Notes under the pieces: model-generated | Seen by the model: only the letters and a program-made list of their open reading frames with translations | Told to the model about the DNA's origin: nothing | Database searches by the model: none | NCBI GenBank assembly: GCA_963837425.1 | Contig: CAWINH010000015.1 | Coordinates: forward strand, 1-64,000 | Direction of reading: 5' to 3' | From: CAWINH01 sp963837425 | GTDB lineage: Bacteria > Chloroflexota > Limnocylindria > QHBO01 | DNA length: 64,000 nucleotides | Translations under genes and position numbers: made by a program | Shown here: positions 24,551 to 32,752 of the stretch, piece after piece | Position numbering within the stretch: the first letter of the stretch is position 1 | Layout of the letters: every line of letters begins with the position of its first letter

Positions 24551-25461
24551 AGCATTGACTCGAACAGCTCGGCGGCGCGGGCCACGAGCTCGGGCTCGTC
24601 CGCCGGTCGGTCCCCGACGCTGAGCCACGCGATCCTGCGGTCTCGCCGGAGCCAGGTCATCTGGCGCCTGGCGTACTGCCGCGTTCGCCGCACGGTGGCC
24701 GAGACCGCCTGATCCCGGGTCCACTCCCCCGCCCCGGCGAGCGCCGCCTCGCGATACCCGTGGCTGGCGAGGGCCGGCAGCCTTGCCCCGTAGCCGGCGG
24801 CTCGCAGCTCGCGCACCTCCTCGATCAAGCCGGCGTCGAACATGCGTTCGGTTCGTGCGGCAATCCTGTCGGCGAGAACCGACGGCGGACGCGAAATGCC
24901 GATCATTGCGACGCGCCCGGGGAACGGCGTGCTGGTCGGCGCCACCGGTCCACCGGCCAGCTCGGCCCGCTCGAGCGCGCGGAGCACGCGGCGCGGGTTG
25001 GCGCGGTCGATGCGGGCGGCGGCCTCGGGATCGATGGCGTCGAGCCGGGTGAGGGACGCGGCGAGGCCTTCCGCATCGAGCTGGCGGCGCAGCCGCTCGC
25101 GGAGCTCGGGCGGAGCCGGCCCCGGGCCGAATTCATAGCCGTCGACAAGGGCACGCAGGTAGAGGCCGGTCCCGCACACGACGAGTGGCAAGCGCCCTCG
25201 CGAACCGATCTCGCCAACGATGCGGCGTGCGTGCTCGACCCAGTCAGCGACGGTGAATGGCTCGTCCGGGTCCACGACGTCGAGGAGATGATGCGGGACC
25301 GCAGCGCGCGCCGCCGCATCCGGCTTGGCGGTCCCGATCTCCATTCCGCGGTAGACCTGGCGGGAGTCGGCGACGACGATCTCGAGTGCACGGCGTCGCG
25401 CGAGAGCCATGGCCAGCGCGCTCTTGCCCGATGCGGTAGGCCCCACGATGGCGGCCAGCAT
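24541..25461 (-). CDS. miaA: tRNA dimethylallyltransferase MiaA
   Basis: MiaA adds a dimethylallyl group to A37 of tRNAs that read UNN codons. The 306-residue protein has the P-loop GPTASGKS (7-14), DSRQVYRGMEIGTAKP, VCGTGLYLRAL, and the RRTRQYARRQMTWLRRD region near the C terminus. It lies 12 nt after ymdB and is the last gene of rny-ymdB-miaA on the minus strand. Confidence 0.94.
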   Translation of the reverse strand: MLAAIVGPTASGKSALAMALARRRALEIVVADSRQVYRGMEIGTAKPDAAARAAVPHHLLDVVDPDEPFTVADWVEHARRIVGEIGSRGRLPLVVCGTGLYLRALVDGYEFGPGPAPPELRERLRRQLDAEGLAASLTRLDAIDPEAAARIDRANPRRVLRALERAELAGGPVAPTSTPFPGRVAMIGISRPPSVLADRIAARTERMFDAGLIEEVRELRAAGYGARLPALASHGYREAALAGAGEWTRDQAVSATVRRTRQYARRQMTWLRRDRRIAWLSVGDRPADEPELVARAAELFESMLAG

Positions 25462-25473
25462 CGGCTCGATGGG

Positions 25474-26283
25474 TCAGACCTCGATCAGGCGCTGCACCTG
25501 GTCGATGGCCGTCGCCCGGCCCGACGCGCGCTCGGCGGTGATGATCACCGCGTTGAAGGCGACCGGCCCTTCCGCCACCGCGAACCGCGTCGGCAGGTGC
25601 GTCAGGAAGCGAGGCAGCACGGTCTCGAGACTGAAGCCGATGACCGAGTCGCGTGGCCCGGTCATCCCGATGTCGCTGATGTAGGCGGTGCCCTTGGGCA
25701 GGAGCCTGGCGTCGGCGGTGGGGACGTGGGTGTGGGTGCCCACGACGGCGGTCACCCGGCCATCGAGGAACCAGCCCATGGCGTTCTTCTCCGAGGTGAT
25801 CTCGCAGTGGAAGTCGACGATGCGCAGCGGCGGGAGCGGTTCCGCGGCCTGATCGAGGAGCGCGTCAATGGCGGTGAACGGCGAGTCGAGCTGGTTCATG
25901 AAGACGCGACCCATGGCATTGAGCACCGCCACCCGTCCGCCATCCGGCAGCCGATGGATGAGCCAGCCGCGCCCGGGCGCGGCATCGGGGTAGTTCAGTG
26001 GCCGCAGCACCGGACGGTCGGAGTCGAGGTACTCATAGATCTCGCGCTTGTCCCAGATGTGGTTGCCGCTGGTGATGACGTCGACCCCGTTGCCGAGGAG
26101 CTCCTCGGCGAGTCGCGGGGTGAGCCCGGCGCCGGCGGCCAGGTTCTCCCCGTTCGCGATGACGAGGTCGAGGTCAAGCTCGGTGCGCAGGTCGCCGAGG
26201 GCCCCGACCACCGCCTGGCGCCCAGGCCGCCCGATGATGTCCCCGATGACCATGCACCGCACGTGCGCGGCGCGGTCCGTCAT
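25474..26283 (-). CDS. ymdB: YmdB-type metallophosphoesterase
   Basis: A TIGR00282-family calcineurin-like phosphoesterase; in Bacillus subtilis YmdB hydrolyses 2'3'- and 3'5'-cyclic nucleotides and influences biofilm formation. The 269-residue product has metal-site motifs GDIIGRPGR, NGEN, SGNHIWD and VGTHTHVPTAD. ATG 26283 overlaps the rny stop by 4 nt (ATGA). The rny-ymdB pairing is conserved in Firmicutes and related groups and suggests a role connected with RNA metabolism. Confidence 0.92.
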   Translation of the reverse strand: MTDRAAHVRCMVIGDIIGRPGRQAVVGALGDLRTELDLDLVIANGENLAAGAGLTPRLAEELLGNGVDVITSGNHIWDKREIYEYLDSDRPVLRPLNYPDAAPGRGWLIHRLPDGGRVAVLNAMGRVFMNQLDSPFTAIDALLDQAAEPLPPLRIVDFHCEITSEKNAMGWFLDGRVTAVVGTHTHVPTADARLLPKGTAYISDIGMTGPRDSVIGFSLETVLPRFLTHLPTRFAVAEGPVAFNAVIITAERASGRATAIDQVQRLIEV

Positions 26284-27809
26284 CGAGCGTAGTCGACCGC
26301 CCGCGTCTCGCGGATCACGGTCACCTTGATCTGGCCCGGATACTGCAGCTGCTCCTCGATGCGCTTCACGACATCGCGGGCCAGCCGCGAGGAGGCGACG
26401 TCGTCGACGTCCTCGGGCCGGACCAGGATCCGGATCTCGCGGCCGGCCTGGATCGCGTAGCAACGCTCGACGCCCGGGAAGCCCAGGGCGATCTGCTGGA
26501 GGTCGTCAAGGCGCTTCACATAGTTGTCGAGCGACTCGCCGCGAGCTCCCGGTCGCGATGCGCTGATGGCATCCGCGATCTGGACGACGGTCGCCTCCAC
26601 CGACTCCTGCTCGACCTCCTGATGATGAGCCGCAATCGCGTTGCAGACGACCGCGTTGACGCCGTGCCGGCGGGCGATGTCGGCGCCGATCTGGGCGTGC
26701 GGTCCCTCCACCTCGTGGTCGACAGCCTTGCCGATGTCGTGGAGCAGGCCGCCCTTCTTCGATTCGGCGACGTTGGCGCCGATCTCCGCCGCCAGCAGGC
26801 CGGACAGGCGGGCCGTCTCGATGCAGTGGTTGAGGACGTTCTGCCCGTAGCTCGTCCGGTATTTGAGCCTGCCGAGGAGCTTGATGAGCTCGGCATGCAG
26901 GCCCGGCACGCCGGCGTCGTACGCGGCCTGCTCACCGGCCTGCCGCATGACGACCTCGATCTCGGCGCGGCATTTGGCGACCGTCTCCTCGATGCGCCCG
27001 GGATGAATGCGGCCGTCGGCAATGAGCTTGGTGAGCGCCATGCGGGCCACCTCCCGCCTCACGGGGTCGAAACCGGAGAGGACGACCGCCTCGGGCGTGT
27101 CGTCGATGATGAGGTCCACCCCGGTCGCCTGCTCCAGCGCGCGGATGTTGCGGCCCTCGCGGCCGATGATGCGGCCCTTCATCTCCTCGCTCGGCAGGCT
27201 CACGACGGTGACCGTCGCCTCGCTCGTGTGGTCTGCCGCAATCCGCTGCATGACCGTCGTCAGAACGCGGCGTGCGCGCTCCTCCCCCTCCTCCTGCGCG
27301 CGATGTTCGATCTCGCGAACCTGGTGCTGGGCCTCGGACTGGGCCTCGTCCACGATCTGGCCGATGAGTGACTGTCGCGCTTCACTCACCGTCAGCCCAC
27401 TGATGCGCTCGAGTTCCCCGAGCTGCTGCTGCTGGAGGTCCACGTAGCGGACCTTCTCCACCTCAGCCTCCTGGATCCTGGCCGCGAGCGTCGCCTCCCG
27501 CTCCTCCATGGCCGTCTGCTTGCGGTCGAGGCTCTCCGTGCGGTCGAGCAGCAGCCGCTCCTGACGCTGCAGGTCGGCGCGCTTCTCGCGGGCCTCGTCC
27601 TCACCGGCACGCTGCGCCTTCAGGGCCTCGTCCTTGCCCTCGAGGATGATCTCCTTCTGCTTTGCGCGAGCATCGGCGACGAGCCGTTCGGCATACGCTT
27701 CGGCATGGCGCACGGTTCCGGCAGCCACGTAGCGCCGCGCAACGTAGCCGATCGCGAGGCCCACGACGAGCGCCGCCAGCGCCGCCGCGACGACGTTCAG
27801 GTCAGGCAT
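26280..27809 (-). CDS. rny: Ribonuclease Y
   Basis: RNase Y is a membrane-anchored endoribonuclease that initiates mRNA decay in bacteria without RNase E. The 509-residue protein has an N-terminal membrane helix (about 6-24), a long coiled coil (about 35-190), a KH domain with GRIIGREGRN (about 214-223), and an HD domain with LLHDIGKAVDHE (about 356-367). GGAGGAG lies just upstream of ATG 27809. It heads the rny-ymdB-miaA unit and complements RNase J and PNPase elsewhere in this window. Confidence 0.95.
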   Translation of the reverse strand: MPDLNVVAAALAALVVGLAIGYVARRYVAAGTVRHAEAYAERLVADARAKQKEIILEGKDEALKAQRAGEDEAREKRADLQRQERLLLDRTESLDRKQTAMEEREATLAARIQEAEVEKVRYVDLQQQQLGELERISGLTVSEARQSLIGQIVDEAQSEAQHQVREIEHRAQEEGEERARRVLTTVMQRIAADHTSEATVTVVSLPSEEMKGRIIGREGRNIRALEQATGVDLIIDDTPEAVVLSGFDPVRREVARMALTKLIADGRIHPGRIEETVAKCRAEIEVVMRQAGEQAAYDAGVPGLHAELIKLLGRLKYRTSYGQNVLNHCIETARLSGLLAAEIGANVAESKKGGLLHDIGKAVDHEVEGPHAQIGADIARRHGVNAVVCNAIAAHHQEVEQESVEATVVQIADAISASRPGARGESLDNYVKRLDDLQQIALGFPGVERCYAIQAGREIRILVRPEDVDDVASSRLARDVVKRIEEQLQYPGQIKVTVIRETRAVDYAR

Positions 27810-27847
27810 TGGCTCCTCCGTGCGGAGCCCACATCGGGCGATCCGGG

Positions 27848-27869
27848 GCGCCCCAACTCAGTGGGGCGC
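27848..27869. other. 8-bp hairpin in rny leader / after LLM gene
   Basis: GCGCCCCA (27848-27855) and TGGGGCGC (27862-27869) pair perfectly around ACTCAG. On the minus strand it lies between the end of the LLM oxidoreductase gene (27974) and rny. It could terminate the recA-recX-LLM transcript without a U-tract or be a structured rny leader. The remaining intergenic sequence (27810-27973) contains a TACACT on the minus strand that might be a -10, with no clear -35. Confidence 0.4.
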
Positions 27870-27973
27870 ATTTCGACTGCGTCATCGGAAGGCGCTCGCC
27901 GACAGGGTGTCACGCGAGCGTCAACTCGACATTGAGTGTACCGCAATCACCGAGAACGGCGACCGCGGGCCTC

Positions 27974-28927
27974 TCAGGAAGCGAAGATGCGTCCCAGCAG
28001 GCGCACCATATCGAGGTCCCGGGGCAGGAAATCCTGGAGCATGATTCGCTGTACGCCGGCCGCGGCCAGCGCCGCGACGCGTTCATGCGCCTCGTCGGGC
28101 GTGCCCATGATCCAGCGCTCGCGGCGCGCGTCCAGCCAGGCGGCGGGATCCGCCTCGGCCTCGCCGAAGACGTCTCGCAGCAGGACTCGCGTCCGATCCC
28201 GCACGTCAGCCTCCGACTCCCCGACGAGGACCCCGGTCATCGCCGAGCGGGTGACGGTGGCGGGGTCGCGGCCGGCCGTGGCACAGGCCGCCGCCAGCCG
28301 CTCAAACCCCACGCCCGCCCGCGCCGGTGTCGCCGAGGAGATGTTCAGCTCATCCGCGTAGCGCGCCGCGAGCGCAACGAGGCGCGGACCGCCGGAGCCG
28401 CCGAGGATGATCGGCGGATGGCGCCGGCCGTCCTGGGTCGGGCGCGGTCGGAGCCGTGCGCCGCTCACCCGCCAGAAGCGCCCGGGATAGCTCCACCCGT
28501 CGGGCTCGGTCCACAGGCCGTGGACGATCGCCACCCCCTCTTCGAGGCGGTCGTAGCGCTCGCGGAGGTCGGGGAACGGAATGCCAAGCTCCGCATGCTC
28601 GGAATCGTTCCAGCCGGCGCCCATCCCGAGCTCGATTCGGCCGTTGCTCATCTCGTCCACGGTGGCCACCACCTTCGCCAGACTTCCCGGGATTCGAAAC
28701 GTCATCGGTGAAACGAGCGTGCCGAGCCTGAGCGTGGACGTCTCGCGCGCCAGCCCGGCCAGCGTCGCCCAGGCGTCGGTCGTGCGCTCATCGGGCGGAG
28801 GAAAGGAACCGTAGTGATCGGAGCGAAAGTAGGCCTCGATGCCGGCCGCCTCGACGGTGCGTGCCAGGGCGAGGATCTCCTCGTAGGAGAGTCCCTGCTG
28901 GGGCTCGCTCATCAGCGCGTAGCGCAT
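27974..28927 (-). CDS. LLM-class (probably F420-dependent) oxidoreductase
   Basis: A 317-residue luciferase-like monooxygenase-family protein. The TIM-barrel family signatures include EAAGIEAYFRSDHYGSFPPP, LRLGTLVSPMTFRIPGSLAKVVATVDEMSNGRIELGMGAGW split over adjacent strands, and ILGGSGGPRLVALAARYAD. Members use F420 or FMN; in high-GC groups such as Chloroflexota and Actinobacteria the F420 type is frequent, but the cofactor cannot be settled from sequence alone. ATG 28927 lies 10 nt after the recX stop. The link to recA-recX is probably transcriptional only. Confidence 0.82.
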   Translation of the reverse strand: MRYALMSEPQQGLSYEEILALARTVEAAGIEAYFRSDHYGSFPPPDERTTDAWATLAGLARETSTLRLGTLVSPMTFRIPGSLAKVVATVDEMSNGRIELGMGAGWNDSEHAELGIPFPDLRERYDRLEEGVAIVHGLWTEPDGWSYPGRFWRVSGARLRPRPTQDGRRHPPIILGGSGGPRLVALAARYADELNISSATPARAGVGFERLAAACATAGRDPATVTRSAMTGVLVGESEADVRDRTRVLLRDVFGEAEADPAAWLDARRERWIMGTPDEAHERVAALAAAGVQRIMLQDFLPRDLDMVRLLGRIFAS

Positions 28928-28937
28928 GGCGGCCACG

Positions 28938-29486
28938 TCAGCCGTCCCCCTCGTCCTCGGCTCCAGCCTGTCGAATGGCATCCCGTGCCGTCTGTGGATC
29001 GAAGCCGCGTCGCACGAGGAACATGCCGAGCCGTTGCAGGCCCGGCCGGTCGGCGGGCACGGGGCGGCCCCGCAGGTGACGGTTCAACGCGGCGTGCGCG
29101 CGCTCGAGCTCGGTTGCCGGCAGGGCCTCCGCATCGAGGACCGGCTCGGCGATCTCCTCGCCACGGAGCTCCTCGATCACCTCGCGCGGGATGCCGCGCT
29201 GACGGAGCTCGGCCTCGACCATCCGGCGGCCACGCGGGGCATGCCGATCCCGCTGCTCGGCCCACCAGCGGGCGAACGCAACATCGTCGGCGAGCCCGAG
29301 GTCTGCGAGCCGCGTCAGCGTCGTGTCGATCACTTCGTCACTCGCGCCGGCGCGGCGCAGGCGCCGCCGGATCTCCCAGCGTGTGCGGGGCCGGGTTGCG
29401 AGGAAGCGCCCGGCGATCTCGACCGCTCGCTCGGCATCGGGCGGCTCGGAAGGTTGACGCTCGCTCCTCGTTCGGCGCTTCGTCAC
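28938..29486 (-). CDS. recX: Regulatory protein RecX
   Basis: RecX modulates RecA filaments. The 182-residue protein shows tandem helical repeats: RFLATRPRTRWEIRRRLRR, then LADLGLADDVAFARWWAEQR, and a C-terminal GLQRLGMFLVRRGFD. GTG 29486 lies 9 nt after recA. The recA stop TAG forms part of TAGCCT, which sits 6 nt before the GTG, so a leaderless internal transcript is possible in addition to readthrough from recA. Confidence 0.9.
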   Translation of the reverse strand: MTKRRTRSERQPSEPPDAERAVEIAGRFLATRPRTRWEIRRRLRRAGASDEVIDTTLTRLADLGLADDVAFARWWAEQRDRHAPRGRRMVEAELRQRGIPREVIEELRGEEIAEPVLDAEALPATELERAHAALNRHLRGRPVPADRPGLQRLGMFLVRRGFDPQTARDAIRQAGAEDEGDG

Positions 29487-29492
29487 GGGGCG

Positions 29493-29498
29493 AGGCTA
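29493..29498 (-). promoter_or_regulatory. Possible leaderless -10 of recX
   Basis: On the minus strand TAGCCT (29498-29493) is followed by 6 nt and the recX GTG. Its first three bases are the recA stop codon, so a chance match is quite possible. Confidence 0.25.
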
Positions 29499-30566
29499 CT
29501 CGGCTTCGCTGATCCCCTCCACGCCGACCTCGATGGAGGCCACCTTGCCCCTGATCTCGTCGTCGATCTTGTTCGCGATCTCGGGGTTCGACTTCAGGAA
29601 GTCACGGGCATTCTCGCGCCCCTGCCCAAGCCGCGTCTCCCCGTAGTTGAACCACGCGCCCGTCTTCGACAGGATGCCGGCGGCAATCCCCACGTCGAGG
29701 ATCCCGCCCTCGCGGCTGATGCCCTCGTTGTACATGATGTCGAACTCGGCGACGCGGAACGGCGAGGCGACCTTGTTCTTCACGACCTTGACGCGGGTCC
29801 GCGAGCCGACCGCATCGGTCCCGGTCTTCAGGGTCTCGATGCGGCGGATGTCGAGGCGCACCGAAGCGTAGAACTTCAGCGCCCGCCCGCCCGGTGTCGT
29901 CTCCGGGTTGCCGAACATGACGCCGATCTTCTCCCGGAGCTGGTTCGTGAAGACGAGCGCGGTGTTCGAGCGGTTGACCGCCCCAGTCAGCTTGCGGAGC
30001 GCCTGGCTCATCAGCCGGGCCTGGAGGCCAACGAAGCTGTCCCCCATCTCGCCCTCGATCTCGGCACGCGGCACGAGCGCCGCCACCGAGTCGATGAGCA
30101 CCACGTCCACGCCGTTGCTGCGGATCAGCGTCTCCGCGATCTCGAGCGCCTGCTCACCGGTGTCCGGCTGGCTCACGAGCAGCTCGTCCACGTTCACGCC
30201 GAGGTTGCCGGCGTAGGTCGGGTCGAGGGCGTGCTCCGCGTCGATGAAGGCCACGATTCCGCCCGCGCGCTGGGCGCTCGCCGCGATGTGATAGCAGAGG
30301 GTCGTCTTCCCGCTCGACTCGGGGCCGAAGATCTCGGTGATGCGTCCGCGCGGGATCCCGCCCACACCGAGCGCAAGATCGAGCGCGACCGAGCCGGTGG
30401 GGACGACGTCGACCGCCATCCGGGCGCCCTTGTCTCCGAGCCGCATGATCGAGCCGCGCCCGAACTGCTTCTCGATCTGGAGGATCGCGGCGTCGACAGC
30501 GCGGCCGCGCTCTCCGTCGCGGCCGGCCGGTGCCGCCTTGTGGTTTTGGGCCGCCGGGGCTTCCAT
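29496..30566 (-). CDS. recA: Recombinase RecA
   Basis: RecA catalyses homologous strand exchange and activates the SOS response. The 356-residue protein has Walker A GPESSGKTT (81-89), the FIDAEHALDP segment, Walker B VVLIDSVAALVP, loop regions including SQALRKLTG and FTNQLREKIGVMFGNPETTPGGRALKFY in several adjacent pieces, and a C-terminal acidic end. GGAG lies about 10 nt upstream of ATG 30566. No LexA-type GAAC-N4-GTTC palindrome is visible upstream, so SOS control cannot be claimed here. Confidence 0.97.
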   Translation of the reverse strand: MEAPAAQNHKAAPAGRDGERGRAVDAAILQIEKQFGRGSIMRLGDKGARMAVDVVPTGSVALDLALGVGGIPRGRITEIFGPESSGKTTLCYHIAASAQRAGGIVAFIDAEHALDPTYAGNLGVNVDELLVSQPDTGEQALEIAETLIRSNGVDVVLIDSVAALVPRAEIEGEMGDSFVGLQARLMSQALRKLTGAVNRSNTALVFTNQLREKIGVMFGNPETTPGGRALKFYASVRLDIRRIETLKTGTDAVGSRTRVKVVKNKVASPFRVAEFDIMYNEGISREGGILDVGIAAGILSKTGAWFNYGETRLGQGRENARDFLKSNPEIANKIDDEIRGKVASIEVGVEGISEAE

Positions 30567-30609
30567 CAGTCGCTGAGCTCCTTCTGCTGTGGCTCCCGAC
30601 GGCGGGTCG

Positions 30610-30771
30610 TCACTCCTCCTCGCCGGGTTCGGCGCGCGGCTTGCGCTTGGGCTTGATCACCTCGACCGACATCGGTGCCTCGAAGGCAGATGGCGGCGGC
30701 GAGAGCTTCGGGGCCTTCGCCTTCGCCTTGCGCTTCGCCTGGTGGCGCGGTCGATCTCGCCCCTTCGCCAT
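30610..30771 (-). CDS. Small basic hypothetical protein upstream of recA
   Basis: A 53-residue Lys/Arg-rich protein (MAKGRDRPRHQAKRKAKAKA at the start) with a conserved-looking hydrophobic centre PSAFEAPMSVEVI and a basic C terminus. ATG 30771 has GGAGG 9 nt upstream, which supports real translation. It ends 43 nt before recA on the same strand and may share its transcript. I do not recognise the family; a nucleic-acid or ribosome-binding role is only a guess from charge. Confidence 0.6.
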   Translation of the reverse strand: MAKGRDRPRHQAKRKAKAKAPKLSPPPSAFEAPMSVEVIKPKRKPRAEPGEEE

Positions 30772-30830
30772 CGTGCACGACCTCCGATCTTGGCCGGCCG
30801 GGGTGCCGCGCAAGCCTCGCCCACGAGGCC

Positions 30831-31985
30831 TTATCGGCCCGTTAATGGTGGCTTATCGGCTCCCCTCCGGCGGTCACCGTAGTGCTCCGTCACGGCGTCC
30901 CGGAGCGATGCGTACGTTCCATCTGCAAGCGACAGACGAATGCGCCGCATCAGGTTGAGAGTATAGGTGACGTTGTGGACCGAGGCGAGGCGGTACGCGA
31001 GCAGCTCGCCGGCGCGGAACAGGTGCGCGAGGTAGGCGCGCGAGTGGTTGCGGCAGGTCTCACAGGCGCAGCTCGCATCCACCGGATCGGGATCGTCGAG
31101 GAAGCTCGCGTTCCGAATGTTCAACGGTCCGAGCTCGGTCCACAGCTGCCCGTTCCGCGCGACCCGCGTCGGGAGCACCGAGTCGAAGAGGTCGATCCCC
31201 CGCTCGATGGCGCCGAAGAAGTCGGGCGGTGCGCCGACGCCCATGAGGTATCGCACCCGGCTGTCGGCACCGAGCGCATCGGCAACCACTTCGAGCGTGG
31301 CTGCCATCTCCGCCTTCGACTCTCCGACCGATAGGCCGCCGACGGCGAGGCCATCCCACGCCAGGGCCGCGGTTGCCCGAGCCGAGCGCCGACGGAGATC
31401 CGCATCGACGCCGCCCTGGACGATCCCGAAGAGCGCCTGGTCGGCGCGGCTGTGGGCCGCCAGGCAGCGCTCCGCCCAGCGGTGCGTCCGTTCCATGGCG
31501 ACCTCGACCTCGCGAGCCGGCAGGGTCGCGTCGACGAGCTGATCGAACGCCATCGCGATGTCGCTGCCGAGTGCCTCCTGGATCTCGATCGCGCGTTCCG
31601 GGGTGAGCCGCTGCGGGGACCCGTCGAGGTGACTGGCGAAGGTCACACCGTCGTCGTCAACGCGCGTGAGGTGGGCGAGGCTGAAGACCTGGAATCCCCC
31701 CGAATCGGTCAGGATCGGGCCATCCCAGCCCATGAACCGATGCAGCCCGCCGAGGGCAGCGATGCGCGCATGGCCCGGGCGGAGGCTGAGGTGGTACGTG
31801 TTGGCGAGGATCACCTCGGCGCCGGCGGCGCGAAGGTCGCCAGGGGTCAGACTCTTGACCGTGGCCTGGGTGCCGACCGGCATGAACTGCGGCGTGCTGA
31901 TCTCGCCGTGCGGGGTGCGGAGCGTGCCGAGCCTGGCACGTGCCACCCCGGCGGGGCGGGCGACGAACGAGAAGGCCTTGCTCAT
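30831..31985 (-). CDS. tgt: tRNA-guanine transglycosylase (queuosine)
   Basis: Tgt exchanges guanine 34 for preQ1 in tRNAs with GUN anticodons. The 384-residue protein has TPQFMPVGTQATVKSL, ILANTYHLSLRPG, the catalytic region TDSGGFQVFSL, GIVQGG, AVGGLSVGE, and the zinc site CACETC plus a downstream His. It is the final enzyme-coding gene of ruvB-DUF2905-azgA-queA-(Ala-rich)-tgt. It lacks a Shine-Dalgarno; TATCCT 7 nt before ATG 31985 suggests a leaderless transcript of its own. Confidence 0.95.
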   Translation of the reverse strand: MSKAFSFVARPAGVARARLGTLRTPHGEISTPQFMPVGTQATVKSLTPGDLRAAGAEVILANTYHLSLRPGHARIAALGGLHRFMGWDGPILTDSGGFQVFSLAHLTRVDDDGVTFASHLDGSPQRLTPERAIEIQEALGSDIAMAFDQLVDATLPAREVEVAMERTHRWAERCLAAHSRADQALFGIVQGGVDADLRRRSARATAALAWDGLAVGGLSVGESKAEMAATLEVVADALGADSRVRYLMGVGAPPDFFGAIERGIDLFDSVLPTRVARNGQLWTELGPLNIRNASFLDDPDPVDASCACETCRNHSRAYLAHLFRAGELLAYRLASVHNVTYTLNLMRRIRLSLADGTYASLRDAVTEHYGDRRRGADKPPLTGR

Positions 31986-31992
31986 TCGCCGG

Positions 31993-31998
31993 AGGATA
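31993..31998 (-). promoter_or_regulatory. Leaderless -10 of tgt
   Basis: On the minus strand TATCCT (31998-31993) is followed by 7 nt and ATG 31985. It lies right after the hairpin at 32004-32034, consistent with termination of the previous gene and a fresh start for tgt. Confidence 0.45.
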
Positions 31999-32003
31999 GC
32001 GAG

Positions 32004-32034
32004 GCGCCGGGCCGGCGGATGCCGGTCCCGGCGC
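32004..32034. terminator. GC-rich hairpin after Ala-rich gene
   Basis: GCGCCGGG (32004-32011) and CCCGGCGC (32027-32034) form a perfect 8-bp stem, with further pairing inside the 15-nt loop. On the minus strand it lies 24 nt beyond the stop of the Ala-rich protein gene and before the tgt promoter. There is no U-tract in that direction; on the plus strand TTTA follows. Confidence 0.5.
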
Positions 32035-32058
32035 TTTACGCCTCGGGGTTGAGCGGCG

Positions 32059-32682
32059 TCAGCTGACGGTGGACTTCACGACCACCTTCACGCCCTGGAT
32101 CGTGCCTTCGACGGCGGCCTTGACCCGGCTGGCCGCTGCCTCGCCGATGTCGCTGGCCGCCTTCACGGCGCCGGTTGCAGCGGCGGATGCCGCGTCCTCG
32201 GCGCTGAGCGTCGTGTCCTTCGCGATCTCGATCGCCCCTTCGACAGCCCCGACCGCCGCGGCGGTGATGTCCGCCCCGACGGCGGACGCTTCGCTGACCG
32301 CCGCGCGACTCGTGGTGCTGATCGCCTGGAGGGTCTCGACCCCCGCATCGGATGAGCCGCGCACGGCGCCGACCACGGCCGCCTTCGCCGCGTTGCCGAC
32401 CGACGCGGCCGCGCTCGACGCCGCCTGGGCCGCGGTACCCACCGTGTTCGCAGCCGTGAGCGCGCTGAGCCCGATCACGTCGCCGACAGCACCGATGGTG
32501 CCCTTGACCGCCCCCACCGCCAGGTCCGCGGCGCTGCCGCCGGCCGCCCCGACCTCCTTGATCGTGCGCTGCACGGCCGATGAGAGTGTGCCGACCGCCG
32601 TCTCGGTGATTTCACCGGTCCCGCGAATCGTGCCAATGATGCTGTCCTTTACGCGACGCCCGATCTCGCGCTCATCCGGCAT
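32059..32682 (-). CDS. Ala/Gly-rich amphipathic repeat protein
   Basis: A 207-residue low-complexity protein of unknown function, very rich in Ala, Gly, Val, Thr and Ser and lacking Cys and Trp. After a charged start (MPDEREIGRRVKDSIIGTIR) it is built from degenerate repeats around VGAVxGxIxxAxD, for example AVGAVKGTIGAVGDV and AVGAVEGAIEIAKDT, spaced by Ala-rich stretches. This pattern predicts long amphipathic helices like those of phasins, LEA-type or other surface-binding proteins. ATG 32682 has a strong AGGAGG site, which argues for real expression. It sits between queA and tgt, genes that are usually adjacent. Confidence 0.7.
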   Translation of the reverse strand: MPDEREIGRRVKDSIIGTIRGTGEITETAVGTLSSAVQRTIKEVGAAGGSAADLAVGAVKGTIGAVGDVIGLSALTAANTVGTAAQAASSAAASVGNAAKAAVVGAVRGSSDAGVETLQAISTTSRAAVSEASAVGADITAAAVGAVEGAIEIAKDTTLSAEDAASAAATGAVKAASDIGEAAASRVKAAVEGTIQGVKVVVKSTVS

Positions 32683-32711
32683 AGGGTCTGACCTCCTTGT
32701 TTGTGCTCCAA

Positions 32712-32717
32712 GCGTAC
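32712..32717 (-). promoter_or_regulatory. Candidate -10 of Ala-rich protein gene
   Basis: On the minus strand TACGCT (32717-32712) lies 29 nt before ATG 32682, giving a short leader that contains AGGAGG. The same hexamer appears upstream of queA and cvpA. A run of seven C/G (32718 onward) lies next to it. Confidence 0.35.
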
Positions 32718-32752
32718 CCCCCCGAGGCAAGCGTCCGAGCCGGGGAGCGGGC

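Noticed and set aside
30567..30900. LexA/SOS box upstream of recA
   Set aside because: I looked for GAAC-N4-GTTC and CTGT-N8-ACAG type palindromes and saw none.
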